Notes: generated by a model not told the origin, from the letters alone. DNA of 64,000 nt from Bacillus sp. JCM 19034 (GCF_001310635.1 NZ_BAXR01000006.1:62001-126000), one strand, 5' to 3'; positions 18,463-28,444 are shown, counted from the stretch's first letter. A program made the numbers and translations.

Positions 18463-18935
18463 AAAAGGTTAGTTGGAGTGGGATAATGATACTAATTAGT
18501 TTATTAGTAGCTTGTGGAGGAGAAGAGCCAGAAGAGTTGCATAACGATGGGGTACCCGAAGTTGTCGAGGTTGAGATTCTATTACCAGAAATTGAGCCAG
18601 GTGAAGAGGTTGTTCTTGCAACAAAAGTTACCCAAGGTCAAGAGAATGTGGAAGATGCTCAGGAAGTTGAATTCGAAATTTGGGAGCATGACAATAAAGT
18701 TGAAAGTGAAATGATTTCTGGTGAACATCAAGGTGAAGGTATTTACGAGATATCATATACATTTGTGGAGGATGGTATCTATCATGTGACAAGTCATGTT
18801 ACTGCAAGAGGGATGCATGTAATGCCTACTGAACAAGTGATTGTCGGTGATGTTTCTGAAGAGGAACTAGAGAAGTTAGAGGAAGAATCCGCACATGATG
18901 ATTCAGAGGAACATGATCACCAGCATCATCAATAA
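18459..18935 (+). CDS. YtkA-like/FixH-like lipoprotein with histidine-rich tail
   Basis: 158 residues. Lipobox 'LLVAC' gives a lipidated cysteine near residue 19. The YtkA-type immunoglobulin-like domain covers about 35-125 ('EVEILLPEIEPGEEV', 'EGIYEISYTFVEDGIYHVT', 'ARGMHVMPTEQVIVG'). The C-terminus is acidic and ends HDHQHHQ. YtkA/FixH proteins are exposed on the outer membrane face; the M-H-V-M-P and His-rich tail suggest metal (copper) binding, which is inference. Confidence 0.8.
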   Translation: MKKVSWSGIMILISLLVACGGEEPEELHNDGVPEVVEVEILLPEIEPGEEVVLATKVTQGQENVEDAQEVEFEIWEHDNKVESEMISGEHQGEGIYEISYTFVEDGIYHVTSHVTARGMHVMPTEQVIVGDVSEEELEKLEEESAHDDSEEHDHQHHQ

Positions 18936-18947
18936 AGGAGGAAGTGT

Positions 18948-19919
18948 ATGCAAATTCGTGAAGAGTTGTATGGTGAGTTTGAACTAGAGAATGTTTTAGC
19001 AGAGTTAATCGATAGTAGGCCAGTACAAAGGTTAAAAGGAATCCACCAGGGCGGAGCGAGCTTTTTAGTTAATGAGAAATGGAATGTAACGCGCTATGAG
19101 CATTCTGTTGGGGTTATGCTCCTTATTAGAAGTCTTGGGGGCTCACTAGAGGAGCAAATTGCTGGTTTGTTGCATGATATTTCGCATACTGCATTTTCTC
19201 ATGTTGTTGATTTTGTTTTTTCGCAATCAAAAGGAAGACTATCATGAGCAGATTTTCAAACGTGTTGTTATGAACTCTGAAATTCCAGTGATTCTTGAAA
19301 AGTATCAGTATAACCTTGAAGAGATATTGTTTGATGAAAGCAGATGGACGCTACTAGAGCAAGCGGCTCCTGCCTTATGTGCCGATCGCATTGATTACAC
19401 ATTACGAGATATGTATACATACGGTCAAGTGTCGTATAACGAAGTAGAGGAGTTTTTAAAACAATTAGTAGTGGTGGAAGGAAAGATTTGTGTTCGCACG
19501 GTGGAGCAAGCGGAATGGTTTGTAACAACGTACTATAAAGAAGTGATAGGCTTTTTTATGGATCCTTTAAATATGTATGGTTATGACCGTTTAGCGAAGA
19601 TGTTATCATATGCCTCGATCAAGGCATTATTCATGTAGATGATTTCATGTTAGAGGATTGGCAGCTACTTGAAAAGCTGAGGAATTGTAAGGATCAGGTC
19701 ATTACATCGTTTTTAGAAGAACTACGTATAGGAGTTACGGTCATTGAAGATGCACAAGATTATGAATTTCATCGGCAAACGAAGGTTCGATTGATCGATC
19801 CAGATGTACCTGTTGATGGTGAAATACATCGTGCCTCTATGCTTTCTAATACGATCCAACTGCTGAATGAAGAAGCTTTTCAAAAGGCATCAAAAGGTGT
19901 TTATGTGAAGGTGTTATAA
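18948..19919 (+). CDS. HD-domain phosphohydrolase, dGTPase/SAMHD1-like (two frameshifts)
   Basis: About 323 residues after repair. 'RPVQRLKGIHQGGASFL', 'RYEHSVGVMLLIRSLGG' and 'LHDISHTAFSHVVD' give the H...HD...D metal site. 'CADRIDYTLRDMYTYGQ' supplies the late aspartate helix. Frames break near 19232 (one extra G, restoring 'SQSKEDYHEQIF') and near 19620 (one C lost, restoring 'QGIIHVDDFMLED'). Family members hydrolyse nucleotides or other phosphoesters; substrate unknown. GGAGGAAG ribosome binding site, 12 bp after the lipoprotein. Confidence 0.82.
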
Positions 19920-19925
19920 TAGTTG

Positions 19926-19966
19926 AAATCGTTACTTTTGCTGTAAAGGCAAGGGTGACGATTTTT
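19926..19966 (+). terminator. Rho-independent terminator after the HD-domain gene
   Basis: Long stem of about 16 bp with a few mismatches (AAATCGTTACTTTTGC with GCAAGGGTGACGATTT), followed by a T-tract. Confidence 0.75.
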
Positions 19967-20127
19967 TAGTTATTGGATGTATTGACATTGTTTGTTTAGG
20001 TGAAGTCTTGTCTAGCGTGTACGTTTACGATTGCTCGGGGAAGAGCACTGGCTATGCTCGTTATTTCCAAAAAATATAAATCGTGTAACTTAGCACAGTG
20101 CTTATTAAATGTTCAAAATGTTTTTCT

Positions 20128-20985
20128 TCATATTCGTTTAACTAGTATTGCTTCTCTCATTTTCTTCAATGCTTCTTGGCCTTCATCGCCCTTTTTTAGT
20201 AAAACATTTACATAGAGAACATCGACGAGTGAAAGCTGGGCAATTCGCGATGAAAAGGCTTCTGTTTTAAATTCAGTTTCTGTTGAACTTGTAAATAATG
20301 GGATATCAACTGAAGAACTTAATGTTGATTTAGCATAGTTCGTAATCGCAATTGTGTTCACTTTATTCGTTTTAAGAACGTTTAAAATATGCAAAATGTC
20401 CTTGGATGAGCCAGAATGAGAAATTAAAATCGCACAATCCTTTTCATTAAGTTGAGAAGCTGCCATTAACTGCAAATGCGTGTCGGTAACAGTTTGGACA
20501 GGTAACCCAGTCCTCACAAATTTATGATAAGCATCAAGTGCAACAGTACTAGAGCCCCCACTCCCAAAAAAATGGATCGATCGGGCTGCAGTAAGCTTCT
20601 CTACAGCTTCTAAAAGCAGATCTTCGTCAATAATTCGTAACGTTTGTTCAAGTGTTTCGATATTCGAGCGAATTACTTTGGCAGCGATCGTATCAACGGT
20701 GTCACCTTCATTAACCTGCTCATGAATATCTTTAACAGGCTCGACAATTTCCGATGCTAATGCAATTTTCATGGCTTGGTAGCCTTTATAACCGATTCGT
20801 TTGCAGAAACGAAAAACGGTGGAATCAGCCACGTTTAAGTCTTCGGCTAATTGATTAATTGATGAATGGATGATTTTATTTGGATTTTTTAGTATATAAT
20901 CGGCAATTTTCCGTTCAGTCACACTAAATCTAGGGTAATTTTGTCTAACGCTTCCTAAGCATGTTTGTTGTTTTTTCTTCATCAT
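20128..20985 (-). CDS. MurR/RpiR family transcriptional regulator
   Basis: 285 residues. N-terminal helix-turn-helix (about 10-80, 'INQLAEDLNVADSTVFRFC') and a C-terminal SIS sugar-phosphate isomerase domain (about 125-260) with the phosphate-binding 'HFFGSGGSSTVALDAY' and 'ILISHSGSSKDI'. SIS domains of this family bind sugar phosphates. It is divergent from gnd-gntP-gntK, so it likely controls that operon in response to 6-phosphogluconate or a related phosphosugar, replacing the GntR repressor of B. subtilis; this is inferred from position. Confidence 0.88.
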   Translation of the reverse strand: MMKKKQQTCLGSVRQNYPRFSVTERKIADYILKNPNKIIHSSINQLAEDLNVADSTVFRFCKRIGYKGYQAMKIALASEIVEPVKDIHEQVNEGDTVDTIAAKVIRSNIETLEQTLRIIDEDLLLEAVEKLTAARSIHFFGSGGSSTVALDAYHKFVRTGLPVQTVTDTHLQLMAASQLNEKDCAILISHSGSSKDILHILNVLKTNKVNTIAITNYAKSTLSSSVDIPLFTSSTETEFKTEAFSSRIAQLSLVDVLYVNVLLKKGDEGQEALKKMREAILVKRI

Positions 20986-21051
20986 TACAACTCTCCTGAT
21001 CGGGCTTTCTTTATATTATACTCGAAATAAGTATTAGAAAAAATATTTTTT

Positions 21052-21112
21052 TGAAAACGGTTGTAAAAAGAAATTTTTTTCGTATAATGGATTTATTAAG
21101 AAAATTTTTTCG
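21052..21112 (+). promoter_or_regulatory. Promoter and candidate operators of the gluconate operon
   Basis: TTGTAA (21061-21066), 16 bp, TATAAT (21083-21088). Two near-identical elements, GAAATTTTTTTCG (21070-21082) and GAAAATTTTTTCG (21100-21112), lie 30 bp apart around the -10 box and are candidate RpiR-type operators. TGAAAACGGTTGTA (21052-21065) overlaps the -35 box and resembles a CcpA cre site at 12 of 14 positions. Confidence 0.6.
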
Positions 21113-21129
21113 AAATGAAGGTGATCGTT

Positions 21130-22026
21130 TTGCAAATTGGATTAATAGGACTAGGTAAGATGGGATATCAGCTTGCACTAAATCTTTCAAGTCATAGCCA
21201 TAAAGTTATAGCAACGGATGTTAATGTAGAAGTGATGAAAAAAATTTCGACAGAGGGGATCGCAACAGTCGAGTCGTTACAACAGCTAGTTGAAAAGTTA
21301 GATAAACCAAGAACGATATGGTTAATGCTTCCTGCTGGTGAAGTAACGGAAAAGGTCTTTTCGGAGCTTTTACCGCTATTAGATAAAGGAGATCGAATGA
21401 TTGACGGTGGGAATGCTCATTATAAGGATACACTTAAAAGATATGAAACAGCCTTACAGGAAGGAGTTCATTTCTTTGATGTTGGTACAAGCGGTGGTGT
21501 AGATGGAGCACGAAACGGAGCTTGTATGATGATTGGTGGAAATGCAACCGTTTTTTCTGATATCGAGCCTCTTTTTCAGGATATTACAGTTGAAAATGGC
21601 TACTTATATGCAGGGGAAGTGGGAAGCGGTCACTTTTTGAAGATGGTTCATAACGGAATAGAGTATGGAATGATGCAGGCAATTGCCGAAGGCTTTGATT
21701 TATTAGAAAAGAGTTCGTTTTCATACGATTATGAAAAGGTTGCCAAGCTATGGAATCATGGTTCCGTCATTCGTTCATGGTTAATGGAGTTAACAGAAAA
21801 TGCTTTTTCAAAGGATGAGAAGCTTGAACAGATAAAGGGTGTTATGCATTCATCTGGAGAAGGTAAATGGACGGTGGAAACAGCACTTGACTTGGAAATG
21901 GCTGCACCAGTTATAACGCTTGCCTTAATGATGAGATATCGTTCGCAAGAAGATGATACGTTTACGGGGAAAGTCGTTGCGGCGTTAAGAAATGAATTCG
22001 GTGGTCATGCCGTAGAGAAGTCGTAA
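21130..22026 (+). CDS. gnd: 6-phosphogluconate dehydrogenase, decarboxylating (short type)
   Basis: 298 residues from TTG 21130, chosen because AAGGTGAT lies 4-5 nt upstream. Rossmann motif 'IGLIGLGKMGYQLALNL', substrate region 'DGGNAHYKDT', catalytic signature 'GTSGGVDGARNGACMMIGG' and 'MVHNGIEYGMMQAIAEGF' with the catalytic lysine and asparagine. The ~300-residue length is that of the YqeC/GndA-like NAD-type enzymes rather than the 470-residue form. It converts 6-phosphogluconate to ribulose 5-phosphate and CO2. First gene of the operon with gntP and gntK. Confidence 0.9.
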   Translation: MQIGLIGLGKMGYQLALNLSSHSHKVIATDVNVEVMKKISTEGIATVESLQQLVEKLDKPRTIWLMLPAGEVTEKVFSELLPLLDKGDRMIDGGNAHYKDTLKRYETALQEGVHFFDVGTSGGVDGARNGACMMIGGNATVFSDIEPLFQDITVENGYLYAGEVGSGHFLKMVHNGIEYGMMQAIAEGFDLLEKSSFSYDYEKVAKLWNHGSVIRSWLMELTENAFSKDEKLEQIKGVMHSSGEGKWTVETALDLEMAAPVITLALMMRYRSQEDDTFTGKVVAALRNEFGGHAVEKS

Positions 22027-22055
22027 AGACAATAGAACAAGGGGAAGTGAACATC

Positions 22056-23399
22056 ATGTCAGATCAAATGTTAATTTTAATTGCTTTAGCGGGTATTTTT
22101 CTATTATTATTTCTTGTCATTCGTACAAAACTACATGCGTTTGTTGCGTTGTTACTCGTTAGTTTAATTGTTGGTGTATTGGCAGGTATGCCCCTAGACC
22201 AAGTAATACAAACGATGCAAAATGGCATGGGAGGTACATTAGGTTTTGTTGCGGTTGTCGTTGGACTTGGTGCCATGTTTGGTCAGATGCTTGAAGTATC
22301 AGGTGGTGCTGATCGCCTAGCACGAACATTGATCGAAAAATTTGGTGAAGATAAGGCACAATGGTCGCTCGGGGTCACAGGATTTCTAGTAGCAATACCC
22401 GTATTCTTTGATGTAGGTTTTATTATCTTAGTTCCAATCGTTTATGGATTAGCGAAAAAGACTGGGAAATCGCTTTTATATTATGGGATTCCGTTATTAG
22501 CTGGTTTAGCGGTCACTCATAGTTTTATCCCACCAACTCCTGGGCCGATTGCGGTAGCAGATTTAGTTGGAGCTGATTTAGGCTGGGTCATTTTGTTCGG
22601 AGCACTTGCGGGAATTCCTTCAATGATAATAGCCGGTCCTTTATTTGCACGGTATATTTCAAAGCGTCTTCATATTGTTGTGCCTGACTACATGAATATG
22701 GAAGAAGTTGAATATGACCGTGACCTTCCGAGCTTTAAGCTTATTTCGGCGATTATTTTAACCCCGTTAGTTTTAATTTTATGTAACACGGTTTCTGGGG
22801 TTTGGTTAGAAGATGGTCATATTGCAAAGCAAATCTTAACATTTTTAGGGCACCCATTTGTTGCATTGACGATTGCCACGCTGTTAACATTTGTGTTTCT
22901 TGGAACAAAACGTGGATATACACGTCAAGAGGTTCAAGATATTGCGAATAAAGGACTTGAGCCTGCAGGGATAATTATTTTAGTAACAGGTGCAGGAGGT
23001 GTCTTTAAAGAGGTATTAATCGATTCTGGTGTTGGAGATGTAATTGGGAATATGATGGCGGGCTCTAACTTACCGCCGATTTTATTAGCCTTTTTGATTG
23101 CCGCTGCCGTACGTGTGGCACAAGGTTCTGCTACAGTTTCAATGGTGACAGCTGCAGGACTTGTTTCACCACTAATTGCAATCCTTGGATTAGAAGGTCC
23201 TGTCCTCGGTTTAATTGTCATTGCAATTGCTTCTGGTGCAACGGTATTGTCACATGTAAATGATTCAGGTTTTTGGTTAGTAGGTCGTTACTTTGGATTA
23301 AGCGTTAAGGATACGCTTAAATCTTGGACAGTTATGGAAACATTAATTGGGTTAGTTGGGTTGACAGTTGCCTTATTACTTGGCATCTTTATTAAGTAA
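22056..23399 (+). CDS. gntP: Gluconate:H+ symporter, GntP family
   Basis: 447 residues from ATG 22056 (GGGGAAG upstream; GTG 22047 is also possible). About 12 hydrophobic segments. Family signatures include 'GGTLGFVAVVVGLGAMFGQM', 'THSFIPPTPGPIAVADLVG' and 'GSATVSMVTAAGLVSP'. Imports gluconate or a related sugar acid with protons. It sits between gnd and gntK, giving a complete uptake-phosphorylation-oxidation route. Confidence 0.92.
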   Translation: MSDQMLILIALAGIFLLLFLVIRTKLHAFVALLLVSLIVGVLAGMPLDQVIQTMQNGMGGTLGFVAVVVGLGAMFGQMLEVSGGADRLARTLIEKFGEDKAQWSLGVTGFLVAIPVFFDVGFIILVPIVYGLAKKTGKSLLYYGIPLLAGLAVTHSFIPPTPGPIAVADLVGADLGWVILFGALAGIPSMIIAGPLFARYISKRLHIVVPDYMNMEEVEYDRDLPSFKLISAIILTPLVLILCNTVSGVWLEDGHIAKQILTFLGHPFVALTIATLLTFVFLGTKRGYTRQEVQDIANKGLEPAGIIILVTGAGGVFKEVLIDSGVGDVIGNMMAGSNLPPILLAFLIAAAVRVAQGSATVSMVTAAGLVSPLIAILGLEGPVLGLIVIAIASGATVLSHVNDSGFWLVGRYFGLSVKDTLKSWTVMETLIGLVGLTVALLLGIFIK

Positions 23400-23440
23400 G
23401 GGTTGCATGTTAACTTATTGTTTTTTTAGGAGGTTTTATT

Positions 23441-24977
23441 GTGGGGATGGTAATGATCGGTGTCGATATTGGCACAACGAGTACGAAAGCAGTTTTGTTT
23501 AATAAAGAAGGAGAGGTTTTATATCGAGCTAATGTGGAATATCCGCTCTACACCCCTACGCCAGCTACGGCTGAACAAGATCCTGATGAAATATTTCAAG
23601 CAGTAGTAACTGTGATTAAGCAATGTTCAACTGAAGCAAAAAAAACTAAAAATGAAGTGGAGTTTGTTTCATTTAGTTCGGCCATGCATAGTCTTATCGT
23701 TGTTGATCAATTTGGAAAACCGGTGACAAATTCGATTACTTGGGCAGATAATCGCAGCTCTGCTTACGTAGAGAAAGTGAAACATGATTATAATGGACAT
23801 ATGATTTACTTACGGACAGGCACCCCCCTTCATCCAATGTCACCTTTCGTTAAATTGGTTTGGATGAGAGAAGAGCATCCAGAGTGGCTGAAAAAGGAAA
23901 ATAAATTTATTTCAATAAAAGAGTATGTTTTCTATCGGTTGTTTGGTCAATTTGTGATAGATTATTCGATTGCTTCTGCAACGGGGATGTTTCATCTAGA
24001 AAATTTGGACTGGGACGAAGAAGTATTACAAATAATAGGGATTTCACGTGAGCAATTGTCAGTACCTGTTTCAACGACAACTAATTTGACTGGATTAATA
24101 GGTGAATTTGCCAATGAAATGGGTCTTCATTGTGATACACCATTTTTCGTTGGTGCAAGTGACGGTGTTTTGTCCAATTTAGGAGTGAATGCGATTGATC
24201 GGTGTTGTTGCCTTAACGATTGGCACTAGTGGGGCGATTAGAGCAGTGACAGATCGACCAGTGACAGATCCGAAAGGGAGAGTCTTTTGTTATGCTTTGA
24301 CAGAAAAGCATTGGGTCATTGGTGGTCCTGTTAATAATGGGGGCATGATCTTTAGGTGGTTACGTGATGAATTGGCAAGTGCCGAGGTTGAAACGGCTAA
24401 GAGGCTAGGAAAGGATCCTTACGATGTGCTAACTGAAATCGCCTCTAGAGTTACTCCAGGATCGAACGGGTTATTGTTTCATCCTTATTTAACTGGAGAG
24501 CGTGCACCATTATGGAACGCTCATGCTCGTGGTTCTTTCTTTGGGTTAGGAATGCACCATAAGAAAGAGCACATGATTCGGGCCGTCCTTGAAGGAATTA
24601 TGATGAATATGTATAGTGTGTTGCTGGCGTTAGAGGAGTTAATTGGCAGACCTACACGGATTCAAGCTACAGGTGGATTTAGCCGTTCTCCATTTTTGCG
24701 ACAATTGCTTGCTGATGTTTTGGATCAGGAGGTTACGCTACCAGAAAGCTATGAAAGTTCATGTTTAGGGGCAGTAGTTTTAGGAATGTATGCAAGTGGA
24801 GAAATGGAATCATTGGGCGATGTGAAACATATGGTTGGAGCGATTCATTCCCATAAGCCTATTCAAGAAGCAACGGTTGTCTATCAAGAATTAATGCCGA
24901 TTTTTATTAGATTGCCACGTTTGCTCGAACAAGAGTATGACGCGATATCAGCTTTTCAAAAAAAGAATAGTAACTAA
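23441..24977 (+). CDS. gntK: Gluconokinase, FGGY family (frameshifted)
   Basis: About 512 residues after repair. GTG start 6 nt after AGGAGG. N-terminal ATPase domain 'MIGVDIGTTSTKAVLF', 'ITWADNRSS', and C-terminal 'LTGERAPLWNAHARGSFFGL' and 'ATGGFSRSPFLRQLLADVL' are typical of FGGY kinases of the GntK type. The frame breaks near 24201, where two bases seem lost (restoring 'NAIDPGVVALTIGTSGA'). Phosphorylates gluconate to 6-phosphogluconate. Operon ends at the strong terminator downstream. Confidence 0.9.
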
Positions 24978-24980
24978 GTT

Positions 24981-25034
24981 AAAGAGAGCATTGAAAATAG
25001 CAGTTCATACAGATTTTCATGCTCTCTTTTTTTA
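24981..25034 (+). terminator. Rho-independent terminator of the gluconate operon
   Basis: About 15-bp stem (AGAGAGCATTGAAAAT with ATTTTCATGCTCTCT, one bulge) followed by a run of T residues. Confidence 0.85.
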
Positions 25035-25088
25035 AAAATAGAGAAGATATTTTTTGCCAAGTGTTTAAAACAAAGAGGGAGGTTAAAA

Positions 25089-25304
25089 ATGATCGTCACA
25101 ACCATCTTTTATATGACCTTCATTATTTTCTTACTTTACGTGATTAGTCACATTTCTTACAAAATGATTAAAAATAAATCTCTTCCAGATAACAACTACA
25201 CCCCATTTGATTATATTACATCACAATCGCCCGTTGAACTACATGAGGAAAAAGAAGTTCGCGAAGAAGACGAGGAGGAAGGTGAGGGAGAAAAAAGAAG
25301 ATAA
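25089..25304 (+). CDS. Small membrane-anchored acidic protein (71 aa)
   Basis: ATG preceded by GAGGGAGG. One N-terminal transmembrane segment (residues 3-24), then a soluble tail that ends in a strongly acidic stretch (EEKEVREEDEEEGEGE) and a basic KRR. Family not recognised. Confidence 0.6.
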   Translation: MIVTTIFYMTFIIFLLYVISHISYKMIKNKSLPDNNYTPFDYITSQSPVELHEEKEVREEDEEEGEGEKRR

Positions 25305-25321
25305 TGGACACTGTCCTTATT

Positions 25322-25899
25322 CTAATTTCGGCCGTCTTTATCCTCCTCTTTAAACCCTCCTGAAATAAGATCATATTTTAATTTTTGTTTAAAAATGAGC
25401 TTTTTGTTCACATACACTTTACAGTTTAGGCTGAACCAACCTCCAAGTATTACTTTGACAGGTAGTACTTCGTTTGTGTGCTGGATTTCTCCTTTTAATG
25501 TTTGAAAAGGGGCAATCATGAATACCAATGAATTCTGTTCGATTCATCGACTAGTTTTTCGTTAATGAATAGTTGCTCTTTATTATATTTATTAACAATG
25601 TGAAGTTTGTGATTTTCATAGGTAATGCTCCAAGTCTTTTCAAAATCTTTTTTCACTTCTTCCATCATCGCATTCCAAGATTCAGGATCATCATTTTTGT
25701 TTTCATTCTGTGATTTCTCTGGTTGAAATCTTTTCTTTAATGCTGCAAAAATAGCTTCCGTAATAAAGATAAGGATAAATAGGGAAAGCAGCATGATGAA
25801 AAAGTTATCAAAAACCGTATCTTTTGTAATCGACCCATATGAATAACCAATAAAAAACAAAACGGCTAGATAAATGATTAGCTTTGTTACTTGTAGCAT
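25322..25899 (-). CDS. Hypothetical membrane protein (frameshifted)
   Basis: About 192 residues after repair. Two N-terminal membrane helices (about 5-23 and 33-54), a charged linker ('PEKSQNENKNDDPESW'), then a soluble domain with beta strands ('TWSITYENHKLHIVNKYNK', 'VKVILGGWFSLNCKVYVN'). The frame breaks near 25528, probably one T lost, joining 'DESNRIHLVFMIAPFQTLKG'. No family recognised. Convergent with the acidic small protein gene. Confidence 0.6.
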
Positions 25900-26110
25900 A
25901 GTTGTTAAATCTCCCTATATATTAATGTTTCCTGATTATTATATCATAGCATATAGTTTTGGCGAAGAGTCGAGTGAAACCTTGCCAATTCTTGTTTCGT
26001 AGCTACATATTGATGAACGTACATTTAACGTTCAAGGAACAAGTTATGAGGATTTATAAACTAAATATTAGCTAATGAAATTGTAGATGAATAGGAAGGG
26101 TTGAAGTATA

Positions 26111-26500
26111 GTGAAAAAATGGTGGTTATTAATTGTAATATTACATATGTCAGTCTTGTTCGTTGCATGTAGTGGAAATGATGAAGGGATTACAGAAGAT
26201 GAAGAGAAGATTGCTTTAGCAGTAACGTTTATTGAACAATTGGCAGATGGAAATTTTGACTTGGCAACGGAATATTTAGATGAGGAAATGAGTGAAGTCA
26301 TTTCAACAAACGAATTAGAGCAGCTTTGGGGCGATATTCTAATTGAATTTGGTGCATTTGTTGAACAAGAGTATGATTCGACAGAGGTGATGGATGATTT
26401 AACAGTTGTGTTTATTGATGGCTTATTTGAAGTAAACGATGTGATGTTTAGTGTTACTGTAAACGAAAGCAATGAAGTTTCAGGTTTTTTCATCCGATAG
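26111..26500 (+). CDS. DUF3887-like lipoprotein
   Basis: 129 residues from GTG 26111. Lipobox 'LFVAC' gives lipid-modified cysteine near residue 20. A cone-shaped alpha+beta domain follows ('ALAVTFIEQLADGNFDLATEY', wording typical of DUF3887 'fveql..gdfe.a...fd'), then strands to the end. Extracytoplasmic and membrane-anchored. Function unknown; such domains often occur next to peptidases, none of which is seen here. Confidence 0.7.
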   Translation: MKKWWLLIVILHMSVLFVACSGNDEGITEDEEKIALAVTFIEQLADGNFDLATEYLDEEMSEVISTNELEQLWGDILIEFGAFVEQEYDSTEVMDDLTVVFIDGLFEVNDVMFSVTVNESNEVSGFFIR

Positions 26501-26571
26501 ACTTCTAAATGTAGATAGTGTGACAATGAACGATCAAACCGTTATGATAAAAGGAATAAAGAAAAGGGGAC

Positions 26572-27476
26572 ATGTTTATGGAATATTTATCTAAAGAAGC
26601 AGGTATTATTTATGAATTTAATCGTCAGCATGAGCCGATTAAAAAAGTCCATTCTGGTACAACTTTACAAATAGAGACATATGACTGTTTTACAAATCAA
26701 ATTCGATCGGAGGATACACCGGTAGCTCGTATTGATTGGAACCGAGTTAATCCTGCGACAGGTCCAATCTATGTTGAAGGAGCAATGCCTGGAGATGTGT
26801 TGAAGGTGAAAATTGAGCAGATTGAACTTGCAAATCAAGGTGTCATGGTCGTTGGTCCTCAGTTAGGAGTGATGGGACAGCATATTACAGAAATGCAATC
26901 GAAAATAATTTCTGTAGAAAACGGGCATGCACTATTTGACGATGTTCGAATTCCGCTTAACCCAATGATTGGAGTTATTGGTGTTGCACCTGAGGGAGAT
27001 GGGATAAATTGCGGTACACCAGGCAGTCATGGTGGGAATATGGATAATAAAATGGTTGCCGAGGTGCAACATTGTATTTTCCAGTATTTGCAGAAGGTGC
27101 ATTATTTGGATTAGGTGATTTTCATGCAGCAATGGGAGACGGTGAAGTAAGTGTATCAGGGATTGAAATCCCAGGAAAAGCAACAGTGACGTTAGAAGTA
27201 ATAAAAGATACGACACTGCGTCATCCTATGCTTGAAAATGTGGATGCTTTCACACAGATTGCATCTGCAAAAACGTTAGATGAGGCTATTCGGATCGCAA
27301 CAGAGGAAATGATTATCCGTATTGTTGATAAATCCAACCGTTCTATTGAAGATGTGACGATGTTAATGAGTGCGTGTGGACAGGCTGAAATATGTCAAAT
27401 TGTTGATCCGCTTATGACCGCTCGCTTTGTTGTACCAAAATGGTTATTAAAACAGCTAAATGTAGAGTTACTATAG
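26572..27476 (+). CDS. Acetamidase/formamidase family protein (frameshifted)
   Basis: About 301 residues after repair. 'NPATGPIYVEGAMPGDVLKV' and 'CGTPGSHGGNMDNKMVAEG', then 'LFGLGDFHAAMGDGEVSVSG', are hallmarks of FmdA/AmdA amidases. The frame breaks near 27066, where GGG reads GG. The C-terminus 'MLMSACGQAEICQIVDP' also matches. Family members release ammonia from formamide or acetamide. Free-standing gene ending at a terminator. ATG 26572 or 26578. Confidence 0.9.
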
Positions 27477-27483
27477 GTGAATG

Positions 27484-27514
27484 AAGAGTGTCTTAATGAC
27501 GAGGCACTTTTTTT
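27484..27514 (+). terminator. Terminator after the acetamidase gene
   Basis: Short stem (AGTGTC-type arm with GGCACT) followed by TTTTTTT. Confidence 0.65.
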
Positions 27515-27546
27515 CTCATTTTTAAAAGGAAGGGCAGATAAAAAAG

Positions 27547-28371
27547 GTGCAAAAACTAGTACAGTTTAAAAAACCGAAACGGCTCCTCACTCCTACGAGT
27601 GGTTTTCTCTCAGGATATAGTCACTCATTAAACCCATATACCGGCTGTGCGTTTGCTTGTTCCTTTTGTTATGTTCGGCAAAGTCCTGTTGGAATGTTTC
27701 GCAAACAAGAGTGGGGTACTTGGATTGATGTGAAACAGGCAACAAAAGAACAACTGCAAAAAGAAGTACGTCATCTAAAAAAACAAGGCAAAACAGTGAC
27801 TATTTTCATGTCATCAGCAACAGATCCTTACCAGCCGCTTGAATATAAAGAAAAGATAACTAGGACTTTACTAGAAGCATTAGTTGAAGAACCTCCTCAT
27901 TTTTTATTCATACAAACGCGTAGTCCCCTTGTTACAAGGGATCGCGAGCTTATTGCACAGCTAAAAGAGCATGTTAGAGTGAGCATGACTGTTGAAACGG
28001 ATCGTGAGGATATAAGGAAGGTATTTTCACCTGAAGCACCGCCAATTCAAGCACGTTTGAAAGCGATACGGCAATTAAATGAATTAGGAATCCAAACACA
28101 AGTCGCACTCGCACCAGTTCTACCTTTTTCAGAAGCATTTCCCAAAATATTAGCAAATACGACGGAAGGTGTTGTCATTGATGATTTTATTACAGGAGAC
28201 GGAAGTAATGGTAAAAGGACGGAACGATTACGAATAAAAGAGATATATGAGCAACTTGGTATGGAATGGTGGTATGGTGAGGGAACCGCTCAAATGGCTT
28301 ATGAAAGAATGAAAGAGTCTTTTACTGAAGAGCAATTATTACTTAGCAAAGCCGGTTTTTCTCCAAATTAA
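27547..28371 (+). CDS. Radical SAM protein, SPL-like (Rv2578c type)
   Basis: 274 residues from GTG 27547. The radical SAM cluster motif C-x3-C-x2-C is in 'GCAFACSFCYVRQSPVG' (about residues 32-48), preceded by 'GYSHSLNPYTG'. 'MSSATDPYQPLEYKEKITR' and 'QTRSPLVTRDRELI' are typical of spore-photoproduct-lyase-like enzymes of unknown substrate. Acts in the cytosol with a 4Fe-4S cluster and SAM. Single gene ending at a terminator. Confidence 0.88.
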   Translation: MQKLVQFKKPKRLLTPTSGFLSGYSHSLNPYTGCAFACSFCYVRQSPVGMFRKQEWGTWIDVKQATKEQLQKEVRHLKKQGKTVTIFMSSATDPYQPLEYKEKITRTLLEALVEEPPHFLFIQTRSPLVTRDRELIAQLKEHVRVSMTVETDREDIRKVFSPEAPPIQARLKAIRQLNELGIQTQVALAPVLPFSEAFPKILANTTEGVVIDDFITGDGSNGKRTERLRIKEIYEQLGMEWWYGEGTAQMAYERMKESFTEEQLLLSKAGFSPN

Positions 28372-28377
28372 ACTATA

Positions 28378-28418
28378 GGAAAATCCAAAGGTAGACTGAC
28401 CTTTTGGATTTTCTTTTT
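28378..28418 (+). terminator. Rho-independent terminator of the radical SAM gene
   Basis: GAAAATCCAAAGGT pairs with ACCTTTTGGATTTTC (one bulge), followed by CTTTTTG. Confidence 0.8.
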
Positions 28419-28444
28419 GTTTAAGTAGAGAGAAGATGACCAAA

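Noticed and set aside
23441..24977. Programmed frameshifting as an explanation for split genes such as gntK
   Set aside because: No slippery heptamer with downstream stimulatory structure is shared among breaks, directions differ, and too many unrelated genes are affected.
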